From assembly GCF_001889605.1 (NCBI RefSeq), contig NZ_CP018171.1, positions 3,804,501 through 3,868,500 on the forward strand: a stretch of DNA of 64,000 bases, read 5' to 3'. The stretch's first letter is position 1, and each line of letters starts with the position of its first letter. The stretch comes from Aquibium oceanicum (GTDB lineage Bacteria; Pseudomonadota; Alphaproteobacteria; Rhizobiales; Rhizobiaceae). Under the pieces are notes generated by a model. The model was not told the DNA's origin, did no database searches, and was given only the letters and a program-made list of their open reading frames with translations. Made by a program: the position numbers and the translations under genes. Positions 53,521 to 62,007 of this stretch are shown in pieces.

Positions 53521-55287
53521 ATGGCCCGCGCGGGGCAGCGTAGTCGGACGGGGCTGAAGCGCTACCTCCCCATCCTCGAGTGGGGTCGCGCATACGACCG
53601 CGACACGCTGTCGAACGATCTGCTGGCGGCCGTGATCGTGACGATCATGCTCATCCCGCAGTCCCTGGCCTACGCGCTGCTCGCCGGCCTGCCCGCCGAG
53701 ATGGGGCTCTATGCTTCGATCCTTCCTTTGGTCGCCTACGCGGTTTTCGGAACCAGCCGCACGCTAGCGGTCGGTCCCGTCGCGGTGGTTTCTTTGATGA
53801 CGGCGGCAGCCGTCGGCGGCATCGCGGAGCAGGGAACCGCCGGATATGTCGTTGCCGCCATCACGCTGGCATTCCTGTCGGGCTTGTTCCTGCTGCTGAT
53901 GGGCGTCTTCCGTCTCGGATTCCTGGCCAATCTGCTCTCGCATCCGATCGTGGCAGGCTTCATCACCGCGTCCGGCCTGATCATCGCCGCGAGCCAGTTG
54001 AAGCACATCCTGGGAACCAGCGCGGGAGGACACAGCCTTCTGGAACTCGGCATCTCGCTCGCCCAGACGATCGGCGGGACAAACCCGATTACACTTGTCA
54101 TCGGCCTCGCCTCCCTCGCCTTCCTCTTTTGGGTCCGCAAGGGCTTGAAGCCGCTGCTGCTTCGGTCGGGCCTTCGGCCGCGCGTTGCCGATGTCCTGAC
54201 CAAGTCTGGACCTGTCGCGGCGGTGGCGATCACCACGCTCGCCGCTTGGGCATTCGACCTCGGCGAAAAGGGCGTGAAGCTGGTCGGCGCCGTGCCGCAG
54301 GGGCTACCGCCGCTGACGATGCCTTCCTTCGCACCGGACCTGATCTTGAGCCTGGCCGGACCCGCGGCGCTGATCTCGCTGATCGGCTTCGTCGAGTCGG
54401 TATCGGTCGCGCAGACCCTCGCCGCGCGAAAGCGCCAGCGCATCGACCCGGACCAGGAACTGATCGGTCTCGGCGCCTCGAACGTCGCGGCCGCCTTCTC
54501 CAGCGGTTATCCCGTCACCGGCGGCTTCGCGCGTTCGGTCGTCAACTTCGACGCCGGGGCCGAGACGCCGGCGGCTGGCGCCTTCACCGCCGTCGGCCTC
54601 GCGCTGGCCACGCTGCTCCTGACGCCGCTGCTCGCCTACCTGCCGCAGGCGACGCTGGCCGCCACCATCATCGTCGCGGTGCTGTCGCTGATCGATCTCT
54701 CGATCCTGCGCAAGACATGGATCTACTCGAAGGCCGACTTCATCGCGGTTGCAGCCACGATCCTGTCGACGCTGGCGCTCGGTGTGGAGATCGGCGTCAT
54801 GACGGGCGTCGTCCTGTCCATCCTGATCCACCTCTACCGGACGTCGAAGCCCCACATGGCCGTCATCGGCCGCGTGCCGGGCACAGAGCATTACCGGAAC
54901 GTGCTTCGCCACGAGGTCGCAACGGTGCCGGGCGTGATTTCGCTGCGCGTCGACGAAAGCCTCTATTTCGCCAATGCGCGCTATCTGGAAGACTATCTCT
55001 ACGACCTCGTCGCGTCGCGCGCGGAAGTCCGCGACGTCGTGCTCGCCTGCCCCGCGGTGAACCTGATCGACATGAGCGCACTGGAGTCGCTCGAGGCCAT
55101 CAACCATCGCCTGAAGGACATGGGCGTGCGGCTTCACCTGTCGGAGGTGAAGGGTCCTGTGATGGACGCGCTGAAACGCACGGATTTCCTGTCCCACCTC
55201 TCGGGGAAGGTTTTCCTGTCGCACCACATGGCGATGTGCGAACTCGCCGGCGACCCCGGCTGCTCAGGGGCCAACGCGGCTCAGTAG
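53521..55287 (+). CDS. SulP-family anion transporter with STAS domain
   Basis: A 588-residue inner-membrane protein. It has the SulP signature near the N-terminus (IMLIPQSLAYALLAGLPAEMGLYASILPLVAYAVFGTSRTLAVGPVAV), about 12 helices in the first 420 residues, and a C-terminal STAS domain (..VPGVISLRVDESLYFANARYLEDYL..LACPAVNLIDMSALESLEAIN..). It closes the sulfur operon, probably moving sulfate or sulfite. I chose ATG 53521 because AAGGGG lies seven bases upstream; the ATG two codons earlier is too close. Its 3' end overlaps the convergent TRAP gene by seven bases. Confidence 0.92.
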   Translation: MARAGQRSRTGLKRYLPILEWGRAYDRDTLSNDLLAAVIVTIMLIPQSLAYALLAGLPAEMGLYASILPLVAYAVFGTSRTLAVGPVAVVSLMTAAAVGGIAEQGTAGYVVAAITLAFLSGLFLLLMGVFRLGFLANLLSHPIVAGFITASGLIIAASQLKHILGTSAGGHSLLELGISLAQTIGGTNPITLVIGLASLAFLFWVRKGLKPLLLRSGLRPRVADVLTKSGPVAAVAITTLAAWAFDLGEKGVKLVGAVPQGLPPLTMPSFAPDLILSLAGPAALISLIGFVESVSVAQTLAARKRQRIDPDQELIGLGASNVAAAFSSGYPVTGGFARSVVNFDAGAETPAAGAFTAVGLALATLLLTPLLAYLPQATLAATIIVAVLSLIDLSILRKTWIYSKADFIAVAATILSTLALGVEIGVMTGVVLSILIHLYRTSKPHMAVIGRVPGTEHYRNVLRHEVATVPGVISLRVDESLYFANARYLEDYLYDLVASRAEVRDVVLACPAVNLIDMSALESLEAINHRLKDMGVRLHLSEVKGPVMDALKRTDFLSHLSGKVFLSHHMAMCELAGDPGCSGANAAQ

Positions 55288-56603
55288 AGCCATCGCAGCA
55301 GGAACAGCGAGATCGGCGGGAAGATGACCAGGATTGCCGTGCGCACGAGGTCGGTGATGACGAACGGCGTGACCCCGCGATAGGTCGCGGAGATCGGCGT
55401 ATCCTTCGCCATCGAATTGATGACGAACAGGTTCATGCCGACCGGCGGCGTGATCAGCCCGACCTCCACCACGATCAGGACGATGATGCCGAACCAGATC
55501 GCGAACTCCTCCGGATTGAGCCCGTAGTCGAGTGCGCTGACGATCGGGAAGAAGATCGGGATGGTCAGCAGGATCATGGAAAGCGAGTCCATCACGCAGC
55601 CGAGCAGCAGGTAGAGGATGAGGATCACCGTGAGCACGATCCACGGGTTGAAGCCCGATTCCACGATCATCGCGGCGATCTCCTGCGGCACCTGCGACAG
55701 GGCCAGGAAGCCGTTGTAGATCGACGCGCCGAACACGATGAAGAAGATCATCGCGGTCGCGACCGCCGTCGCCAGCACCGAATCGATGAAGGTCCGCCAG
55801 GTGAGACCGCCGTTCACGAGCGCGATGATGCCGGTGCCGGCCGCGCCGATGGCCGCTCCCTCGGTCGGCGTGAACCAGCCGAAATAGATGCCGCCCACGA
55901 CCAGGAAGAAGACCATCAGCACCGGCCATACGTCGAACAGCGCCTTGAAACGCTCGAGATACGGCGCGCGCGGGCTGCTACCGGCGGAGGCTGGATAGAG
56001 GCGGACATAGATCGAGATCGCGATCATGTAACCGATCGCCGCCAAGACGCCCGGCACGAAGGCCGACAGGAACAGCTTGGCGATGTTCTGTTCGGCGAGG
56101 ATCGCATAGATCACCAGCACGACGGACGGCGGAATGAGGATGCCGAGCGTGCCGCCGGCCGCCAGCGTGCCGGTCGCCAGTGCACCCGAATAGCCGTAAC
56201 GCCGCAGTTCCGGCAGTGCGACTTGCGCCATCGTCGCCGCCGTCGCCAGCGAGGAGCCGCAAATGGCGCCGAAACCGGCGCAGGCGCCGATCGCCGCCAT
56301 GGCAACGCCGCCCTTGCGGTGGCCGAGCCAGGTGTTGGCGGCGCGGAAGAGCGACTGCGACATGCCGCCCAGTCCCGCGAACTGCCCCATCAACAGGAAC
56401 AGCGGGATGATGGAGAGCGAATGGCTGGAGAAGGTCGAGTAGGTCTCCGCCTTCAGCTTCGCCAGGATCGGGTTCCAGGTGCCGAGCACCAGCCATGTTC
56501 CCACCATGCCGCACAGGAGCATGGCAAGGCCGATCGGCAACCGCAGGAAGATGAGGATCAGCAGGATCGGGAACGAGGCGATGCCGATTTCGAGACTGGT
56601 CAA
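55281..56603 (-). CDS. TRAP transporter large membrane subunit (DctM family)
   Basis: A 440-residue protein with about 12 helices and DctM family segments: LRLPIGLAMLLCGMVG, LFRAANTWLGHRKGGVAMAAIGACAGFGAICGSSLATAATMAQVALPELRRYGYSGALATGTLAAGGTLGILIPPS, and VGLITPPVGMNLFVIN near the C-terminus. It conducts sodium-driven solute uptake with the DctQ and DctP partners. The start is a TTG overlapping the dctQ stop (TTGA); the first in-frame ATG would remove the first helix. Confidence 0.93.
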   Translation of the reverse strand: MTSLEIGIASFPILLILIFLRLPIGLAMLLCGMVGTWLVLGTWNPILAKLKAETYSTFSSHSLSIIPLFLLMGQFAGLGGMSQSLFRAANTWLGHRKGGVAMAAIGACAGFGAICGSSLATAATMAQVALPELRRYGYSGALATGTLAAGGTLGILIPPSVVLVIYAILAEQNIAKLFLSAFVPGVLAAIGYMIAISIYVRLYPASAGSSPRAPYLERFKALFDVWPVLMVFFLVVGGIYFGWFTPTEGAAIGAAGTGIIALVNGGLTWRTFIDSVLATAVATAMIFFIVFGASIYNGFLALSQVPQEIAAMIVESGFNPWIVLTVILILYLLLGCVMDSLSMILLTIPIFFPIVSALDYGLNPEEFAIWFGIIVLIVVEVGLITPPVGMNLFVINSMAKDTPISATYRGVTPFVITDLVRTAILVIFPPISLFLLRWLY

Positions 56604-57130
56604 TGCATGCCCCCCTGTGTCGGCGCGAAGAAGGACCGGCCGGTGCGGACCTCCTGCAGGCGTATCAAGGTCATGTAGAGGGAGACGACCACCACCACCG
56701 CCGCGCCGACCATTGCGGCCGCGAACCCCCACCAGACCGGATACTGCAGGATGAAGGTGGTCTCGCCGTAGCGGATCTTGTCCATCATGCCGACCCATAG
56801 CCTCCAGGCGATGACGATGAAGACGATCGACATCAGCGTCTCGGAGACCAGGTCGATCCAGCGGTTGGCGCCGTCCGGCAGATAGCTGGTGAAGAGGTCC
56901 ACCGTCGCGTGGCCGCGGTTGAGCTGGCACCAGGGCAGGAAGGCGAACACGGCGAAACCGGTGCCTGCCTCGACGAGTTCGAAGTCACCCGGGATCGGCC
57001 CCAGCCCGGCCCAGATCATCGAGCGGCCCGTGATACTGACGACGGTCATGACAGTGATCATCACGAGCACGATGCCGCCGAGGATCGCCATGAGACGCGC
57101 CAAGTTGCTGACGAACCCGTGCAAGTTCAT
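56600..57130 (-). CDS. TRAP transporter small membrane subunit (DctQ family)
   Basis: A 176-residue protein with four predicted helices and the DctQ-type VSITGRSMIWAGLGPIPGDFELVEAGTGFAVFAFLPWCQLNRGHATVDLF stretch. GGGGAGG six bases upstream fixes the ATG at 57130. It lies 262 bases after dctP with a strong hairpin between, and overlaps dctM by four bases. Confidence 0.9.
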   Translation of the reverse strand: MNLHGFVSNLARLMAILGGIVLVMITVMTVVSITGRSMIWAGLGPIPGDFELVEAGTGFAVFAFLPWCQLNRGHATVDLFTSYLPDGANRWIDLVSETLMSIVFIVIAWRLWVGMMDKIRYGETTFILQYPVWWGFAAAMVGAAVVVVVSLYMTLIRLQEVRTGRSFFAPTQGGMH

Positions 57131-57342
57131 GCGAGGCCTCCCCACCCTTCTTCTTGGTCGCGCACGCTAGCTTCTGACCGTTCGCCGGACAAGCGCATTC
57201 GCGGCATTTTTGCTATGAACGATAACAATTTTCCGCATGGACCGACTCTGGATGCCACGGGAAAGTTTGTCATGCAACGACAGGCCCTGCCAACAGGCCG
57301 TGGCCCGCATCTTCCCGGCTCCTGTGCGGCCGGGTCATGGTT

Positions 57343-57368
57343 CGGGGCAGGCATTGCTGCCTGCCCCG
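57343..57368. promoter_or_regulatory. Strong hairpin between dctP and dctQ
   Basis: CGGGGCAGGCA (57343-57353) and TGCCTGCCCCG (57358-57368) are perfect 11-bp arms around TTGC, 24 bases past the dctP stop. There is no T run. Such a structure would protect the dctP messenger and lower dctQM expression, matching the need for excess binding protein. Confidence 0.65.
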
Positions 57369-57392
57369 GTGACCGGAAGCCGTCGCTGCGAC

Positions 57393-58442
57393 TTACTGGT
57401 TGGTGTACTTGTCGATGAGCGCGCGCGCCTCGTCGATCAGCGCCTGACCATCGATGCCCTTGGCTTCCATCTCCTTGACCCAGTTGGCGTAGACCGGCTG
57501 GGCGGCTTCGCGCCAGCGGGCGACTTCCGCCTCGTCGAGGGTGATGATGTTGTTGCCGTGATCGACGGCAAGCTGGCGGGCCGGTCCGTCGGCGCTTGCC
57601 TGGGTGCTACCGGCGAAGGCGGAGAATTCCTGGCCGGAATTGTCGTCGATGACTTTCTTCAGGTCGTCCGGAAGACCCTCGTAGCGGTCCTTGTTCATAG
57701 CCAGCACGAAGGCCGTGGTATAGAGCGCGTGGTCACCGCCGAACTCGGTGTGGTTGTTGACGAGTTCCGGCACCTTGAGCGCGGTCGTGACTTCCCAAGG
57801 GATGACGGCGCCGTCGATCACGCCCTTCGAGAGTGCTTCCGTCACCGCCGGTACCGGCAGGCCGACAGCCGTGGCGCCGAGTTCGCCCAGAAGCCCGGTG
57901 ATGATGCGGGTCGGCGCGCGCAGCTTCAGGCCGTTCATGTCCTCGAGTTTGGCGACCGGGGTCTTGGAGTGGATCATGCCCGGTCCGTGCACCCAGGTGC
58001 CGACGATGTGGACGTCCTGGAAATCGGTGTCCTTCATCTCCTTTTCGAAGAGGTCCCAGTAGGCGCGCGAAGTCGCGCCGGCATTGGTCATCATGAAGGG
58101 CAGCTCGAACACCTCGACGCGCGGAAAGCGGCCCGGCGTATAACCGACGACGGTCCAGACGACGTCGACGGTGCCGTCGATCGCCTGATCCATCAGCTGC
58201 GGCGGCGTGCCACCGAGCTGCATGGAGGGGTAGCGCTCGACCTTGATGCGGCCGTTGGAGTCCGCCTCGACGTCGTCGGCCCACTTGTCGAGCACCAGCT
58301 TCGGCACATTTGCCTGCGCCGGCAGGAATTGGTGCAGCCGCAGCGTCACCTCCTGAGCGACGCCCACGGCCGTGCTCGAAAGCCACGATGCGGCGGCGAC
58401 GGCGCCGGCAAGCGCCAGCGACTTGATGGATAGGGTCTTCAT
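57393..58442 (-). CDS. TRAP transporter solute-binding protein (DctP family)
   Basis: A 349-residue periplasmic protein with a signal peptide (to about residue 29, VGVAQ) and DctP family features: VTLRLHQFLPAQANVPKLVLDKWADDVEADSNGRIKVERYPSMQLGG, the DGTVDVVW segment, LKLRAPTR with the Arg that salt-bridges a carboxylate ligand, and GLPVPAVTEALSKGVIDGAVIP. The ligand is probably an organic acid. It is the first gene of dctPQM; an Lrp-type regulator gene lies 165 bases upstream on the same strand. Confidence 0.93.
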   Translation of the reverse strand: MKTLSIKSLALAGAVAAASWLSSTAVGVAQEVTLRLHQFLPAQANVPKLVLDKWADDVEADSNGRIKVERYPSMQLGGTPPQLMDQAIDGTVDVVWTVVGYTPGRFPRVEVFELPFMMTNAGATSRAYWDLFEKEMKDTDFQDVHIVGTWVHGPGMIHSKTPVAKLEDMNGLKLRAPTRIITGLLGELGATAVGLPVPAVTEALSKGVIDGAVIPWEVTTALKVPELVNNHTEFGGDHALYTTAFVLAMNKDRYEGLPDDLKKVIDDNSGQEFSAFAGSTQASADGPARQLAVDHGNNIITLDEAEVARWREAAQPVYANWVKEMEAKGIDGQALIDEARALIDKYTNQ

Positions 58443-58607
58443 TCTAGTCCTCCCATTGATCAGCGATCTCGACCGGAGCGAGTATCAGCGAAAACCGGCA
58501 AGCGGTCGAGCATATCCTGATGCAAATACGCGTAACAATGAAGCGGCAGGCGCGCTTTTTCTCGTAACATGAAGCCAAGGGACGACGGATCGGCCCGGCT
58601 GGGTGGA

Positions 58608-59060
58608 TCAGACCGGCAGTCCGCCGTTTTCCTTCAGCGTCTCCAGCACGATAGCGGTCTTGACGTGCTGAACCGATTCGTGCGGCAGAAGCACGCCGTT
58701 GACGAACTCGGACAGCGACTTCAAGTCGGGCGTGACCACCTTCACCACGTAGTCCATTTCCCCGGTAAGGGCATGCGCCTCCTGCACCTCCGGCAGCCGC
58801 GAAAGCAGATCGGCAAAGCGGCGGGCATTGTCGCGGTTGTGCGTGGCGAGCGTGACCGAGATGATGTTGACCAGCGGAAAGCCCATCTTCTCCCGGTCGA
58901 GCACCGCCTTGTAGCCCCGGATGTAGCCTTCCTCCTCGAGCCGGAGGCGCCGCCGCGAACATTGCGAGGGCGAAAGGTTCACGCGTTCGCTCAGATCATT
59001 GTTGGTCAGCCGCGCATCGTCCTGCAACAAGGACAGTATCTTGCGGTCGAACTGATCCAT
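58608..59060 (-). CDS. Lrp/AsnC-family transcriptional regulator
   Basis: A 150-residue regulator with an N-terminal helix-turn-helix (DRKILSLLQDDARLTNNDLSERVNLSPSQCSRRRLRLEEEGYI) and a C-terminal RAM domain (VTLATHNRDNARRFADLLSRLPEVQEAHALTGEMDYVVKVVTPD), which binds amino acids. It is divergent from hppD, so it probably senses tyrosine or a related amino acid and controls tyrosine breakdown. An imperfect palindrome in the shared intergenic region may be its site. Confidence 0.9.
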   Translation of the reverse strand: MDQFDRKILSLLQDDARLTNNDLSERVNLSPSQCSRRRLRLEEEGYIRGYKAVLDREKMGFPLVNIISVTLATHNRDNARRFADLLSRLPEVQEAHALTGEMDYVVKVVTPDLKSLSEFVNGVLLPHESVQHVKTAIVLETLKENGGLPV

Positions 59061-59089
59061 CCCGTCACTCCCGTGCGTCCAGACGATCG

Positions 59090-59112
59090 TTCATGCACAT
59101 ATCGTGTACGAA
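59090..59112. promoter_or_regulatory. Possible Lrp-type operator between regulator and hppD
   Basis: TTCATGCAC-ATATC-GTGTACGAA is palindromic at seven of nine arm positions and lies in the divergent intergenic region, 30 bases from the regulator's start. Lrp sites are degenerate, so this is tentative. Confidence 0.35.
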
Positions 59113-59216
59113 GAGGACATGATCCCGGATGCTTTGCAAGCCCCTTGCATCCGAAATGGCGTAGGATGCGTTGACATTCATTGCCGCCACGGCGGCCACG
59201 GAACAGGAGGCTGACC

Positions 59217-60329
59217 ATGGGTCCTTTCCCGCACGACGCACCCCCCGCCAAAATCTCCGACCAGAACCCCGCCGGCACGGACGGGTTCGAGTTCGTCGAG
59301 TTCGCTCATCCCGAACCGGCGAAGCTTTCGGAACTGTTCCAGCGCATGGGCTACATCCGGGTCGCGAAGCATCGCACCAAGGACATCACCGTCTGGCGCC
59401 AGGGCGACATTAACTACGTGGTCAACGCCGAGCCCGGCTCCCACGCCATGCGGTTCGTGGACGAACACGGCCCCTGCGCGCCATCGATGGCATGGCGCGT
59501 GGTCGATGCGAAGCATGCCTTCGAGCACGCGGTGTCGAAGGGCGCGGAACCCTACGACGGCGACGACAAGGCGCTTGACGTGCCGGCGATCGTCGGCATC
59601 GGCGGATCGCTGCTCTATTTCGTCGACAGGTACGGCGACAAGGGCTCGGCCTACGACGCGGAGTTCGAGTGGCTCGGCGCGCGCGATCCGAAGCCGGAAG
59701 GCGTCGGCTTCTATTTCCTCGACCACCTGACCCACAACGTCTATCGCGGCAACATGGACAAGTGGTGGGCCTTCTACCGCGAGCTCTTCGGCTTCAGCCA
59801 GATCCACTATTTCGACATCGACGGCCGCATCACGGGGCTCGTCAGCCGCGCCATCACCTCGCCCTGCGGCAAGATCCGCATCCCGCTCAACGAGTCCAAG
59901 GACGACACGAGCCAGATCGAGGAATACCTTAAGAAGTACAAGGGCGAAGGCATCCAGCACATCGCGGTGGGCACCGACGGCATCTACGAAGCCACCGACA
60001 AGCTGGCCGCGAACGGGCTGAAGTTCATGCCGGGTCCGCCCGAAACGTACTACGAGATGTCGAAGGAGCGCGTGCAGGGCCACGACGAGCCGATCGACAA
60101 GATGAAGAAGCACGGCATCCTGATCGACGGCGAAGGCGTGGTGAACGGCGGCATGACGAAGATCCTTCTGCAGATCTTCTCAAAGACCGTCATCGGTCCG
60201 ATCTTCTTCGAATTCATCCAGCGGAAGGGCGACGAAGGCTTCGGCGAGGGCAATTTCCGCGCGCTGTTCGAGTCCATCGAGGAAGACCAGATCCGTCGCG
60301 GCGTGATCAGCAAGGAAGCGGCGGAGTAG
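59217..60329 (+). CDS. hppD: 4-hydroxyphenylpyruvate dioxygenase
   Basis: A 370-residue non-haem iron enzyme converting 4-hydroxyphenylpyruvate to homogentisate. Iron ligands are His170 in LDHLTHNV, His248 in IQHIAVGT and Glu332 in IFFEFIQRKGDEGFGEGNFRALFESIE, the last block being diagnostic. AGGAGG at 59205-59210 lies six bases before the ATG. The homogentisate dioxygenase gene expected downstream is not in the window; a fumarylacetoacetate hydrolase gene lies 1.7 kb away. Confidence 0.96.
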   Translation: MGPFPHDAPPAKISDQNPAGTDGFEFVEFAHPEPAKLSELFQRMGYIRVAKHRTKDITVWRQGDINYVVNAEPGSHAMRFVDEHGPCAPSMAWRVVDAKHAFEHAVSKGAEPYDGDDKALDVPAIVGIGGSLLYFVDRYGDKGSAYDAEFEWLGARDPKPEGVGFYFLDHLTHNVYRGNMDKWWAFYRELFGFSQIHYFDIDGRITGLVSRAITSPCGKIRIPLNESKDDTSQIEEYLKKYKGEGIQHIAVGTDGIYEATDKLAANGLKFMPGPPETYYEMSKERVQGHDEPIDKMKKHGILIDGEGVVNGGMTKILLQIFSKTVIGPIFFEFIQRKGDEGFGEGNFRALFESIEEDQIRRGVISKEAAE

Positions 60330-60394
60330 GTCGGGAGACAGCCGGCCGATACCACAAAGCGCGTCTGCGGCCTGCCATGGCTCCCGGGAAAAAT

Positions 60395-60432
60395 TTGCGC
60401 GCTTCGGAAATATGACCTATATTCGGGTCATA
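60395..60432. promoter_or_regulatory. vapBC promoter with autoregulatory palindrome
   Basis: TTGCGC (60395-60400), 17 bases, TATATT (60418-60423) form a promoter. The palindrome TATGACC-TATATTCG-GGTCATA (60411-60432) covers the -10 element, as expected for repression by the antitoxin-toxin complex. Confidence 0.65.
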
Positions 60433-60446
60433 ATCTGGAGCATGCA

Positions 60447-60671
60447 ATGAATATCCCCGTTGCCGAAGCGAAAGCCAGATTCTCGGAACTCGTGAAGCGG
60501 GCTCAGGCCGGCGAGGAGATCGTCGTCACCCGCCACGGCAAGCCAGTGGCCCGCGTGGTGCCGGCGGCGGTTGAGGACGAGCTTCCACGTATTGGAGCGT
60601 TGAAGGGGCTGATACGGATAGCGGACGATTTCGACGCGCCGCTCGAGGAGTTTGCCGAGTACATGAAGTGA
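60447..60671 (+). CDS. Type II antitoxin, Phd/YefM-fold (VapB partner)
   Basis: A 74-residue protein with the Phd/YefM N-terminal DNA-binding fold: MNIPVAEAKARFSELVKRAQAGEEIVVTRHGKPVARVVP. A short C-terminal tail (DDFDAPLEEFAEYMK) would wrap the toxin. It overlaps the toxin gene by four bases (GTGA), the usual arrangement for balanced synthesis. It probably binds the palindrome overlapping its own promoter. Confidence 0.92.
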   Translation: MNIPVAEAKARFSELVKRAQAGEEIVVTRHGKPVARVVPAAVEDELPRIGALKGLIRIADDFDAPLEEFAEYMK

Positions 60672-61042
60672 GCGAGGCATATCTCGCGGACACACATATC
60701 CTTCTCTGGTCGCTGGCAGACGACCCGCGATTGAACGACGTCCATCGGGCGATCCTCGGCTCCCACGCCGTCGTCTATGCCAGCGCGGCGAGCGTCTGGG
60801 AGATTTCGATCAAGAAGGCGCTCGGCAAGCTTGAGGCGCCCGACAATCTTCCGGACCTGCTTCCGCGGATGCGCTTCAGGCCGCTGCCGATATCGATCGA
60901 GCACGCAGCCGCAGTCGCGCGGCTTCCGCGATTTCACGGAGATCCGTTCGACCGGCTTCTGGTTGCACAAGCAAGGTTGGAAGACCTGACGCTGCTTACC
61001 GTCGACACGCTCCTCGCATCCTATGACGTGCGTACCGCGTAA
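60668..61042 (+). CDS. PIN-domain ribonuclease toxin (VapC type)
   Basis: A 124-residue PIN-domain protein with the acidic active site: Asp8 in YLADTHILLWSL, Glu45 in ASVWEISIKKALGKL, Asp92/Asp95 in HGDPFDRLLVAQA and Asp113 in LLTVDTLLASYD. All are present, so the toxin should be active when the antitoxin is degraded; targets of this group are usually tRNA or rRNA. The start is a GTG overlapping the antitoxin stop. It is a different subgroup from the vapC relic at 41059. Confidence 0.92.
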   Translation: MSEAYLADTHILLWSLADDPRLNDVHRAILGSHAVVYASAASVWEISIKKALGKLEAPDNLPDLLPRMRFRPLPISIEHAAAVARLPRFHGDPFDRLLVAQARLEDLTLLTVDTLLASYDVRTA

Positions 61043-61067
61043 CGTTGGGATGGTTGCAAAACCGGTC

Positions 61068-61637
61068 CTATGGTCGTTGCAGCACGGCAGTATTCAATTC
61101 CTCAAACCCCAGCCGCTGCATCTCCTCCCGCCTGAGCGGCGCATCGAAATCGAGCAGGAACTCGTCCAGTTGCGGCGGCTCGACCGACGTTCCGGCGAGC
61201 ATCGCATGCACCTGGCCGCGGTGGTGGATGTCGTGGAGGAAGAGATGCGCGAGCAAGTCGCCGATCCGCTCGGGAAAGCGACCGGCCTCGCCCCTGTCGG
61301 TGACGACGCGGCGCGCCATGTCGTCTTCCGACAAGCCATCGCAGAACGCGATCAATTCCTCATCCCAGTGGCGCTGGGCGGCTTCGAGCGCTGCGACCTC
61401 GTCGTATGGTATGAACTGCTGAAAGGCGGCTGGGCCGATGCCGCCCTGCTTCAACGCGTCGAGATAATAGAGATCGACCGCGAGGATGTGGTTCAATGTC
61501 TCGGCGATCGACGGGAAGAAACTCGTGCGCGGCGCCTCGAATTCTCCCGGCCGCAGCGACAGCACCGCTCGATAAAGCCGGTCGTTGGACCAGCGGTTGT
61601 TGCGAGCCATGCGGCATAGATGCGCTGCGAGCGACAT
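61068..61637 (-). CDS. DinB-family metal-dependent protein
   Basis: A 189-residue four-helix-bundle protein with the DinB histidines: His in ETLNHILAVDLYYLDAL and the pair in LFLHDIHHRGQVHAML. These bind a divalent metal. Relatives include thiol transferases using bacillithiol, mycothiol or glutathione, and proteins of unknown role. It starts three bases after the stop of the small membrane protein gene (61641), so the two are probably co-transcribed. Confidence 0.9.
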   Translation of the reverse strand: MSLAAHLCRMARNNRWSNDRLYRAVLSLRPGEFEAPRTSFFPSIAETLNHILAVDLYYLDALKQGGIGPAAFQQFIPYDEVAALEAAQRHWDEELIAFCDGLSEDDMARRVVTDRGEAGRFPERIGDLLAHLFLHDIHHRGQVHAMLAGTSVEPPQLDEFLLDFDAPLRREEMQRLGFEELNTAVLQRP

Positions 61638-61640
61638 GGC

Positions 61641-61934
61641 TCAGCCGGGCAGGAAGACCAGAACGACCAGGGCGAACAGCACGAAGCCTGCGAGATTCGC
61701 TGCCAGCAGCATGTTCATGCGGCGGCGCAGCCGCTGCGTCTCGTCGTCTCTGGCCACGCGCCAGTTCGTGACCGTGAATGGCATCGCCGCGTAGCGCGGC
61801 AATCCCGTCTCGTTGCGCAGGGCCGAAGAGCGCTGCTCGATCCGGTAGCTAAGGCGGATCGCCTGGATGAAGGCGGCGAGCATAGCCACCGCCCAGACAA
61901 CCGATCCGATGTAGAACCATCCCCCGACCGCCAT
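61641..61934 (-). CDS. Small membrane protein, two helices
   Basis: A 97-residue protein with hydrophobic helices at about residues 5-25 (FYIGSVVWAVAMLAAFIQAI) and 75-95 (MLLAANLAGFVLFALVVLVF), separated by a charged, Arg-rich cytoplasmic or periplasmic loop. No known family. I chose the ATG at 61934, which places a helix at the N-terminus; a longer extension is Pro/Gly-rich. It overlaps neither neighbour and precedes the DinB gene by three bases. Confidence 0.65.
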   Translation of the reverse strand: MAVGGWFYIGSVVWAVAMLAAFIQAIRLSYRIEQRSSALRNETGLPRYAAMPFTVTNWRVARDDETQRLRRRMNMLLAANLAGFVLFALVVLVFLPG

Positions 61935-62007
61935 CGCCCATTCTCCCTGTCCGTCCGGCGCCAGACTGGCAGGCCCGCGCGTCGGCGGCAAGCCGGCGAC
62001 CGTCCGG

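Noticed and set aside
53580-56678. A 1032-codon open frame on the plus strand across the SulP and TRAP genes
   Set aside because: The translation is Arg/Gly/Asp-rich without any domain, and it lies over two well-recognised genes; it is a by-product of high GC.
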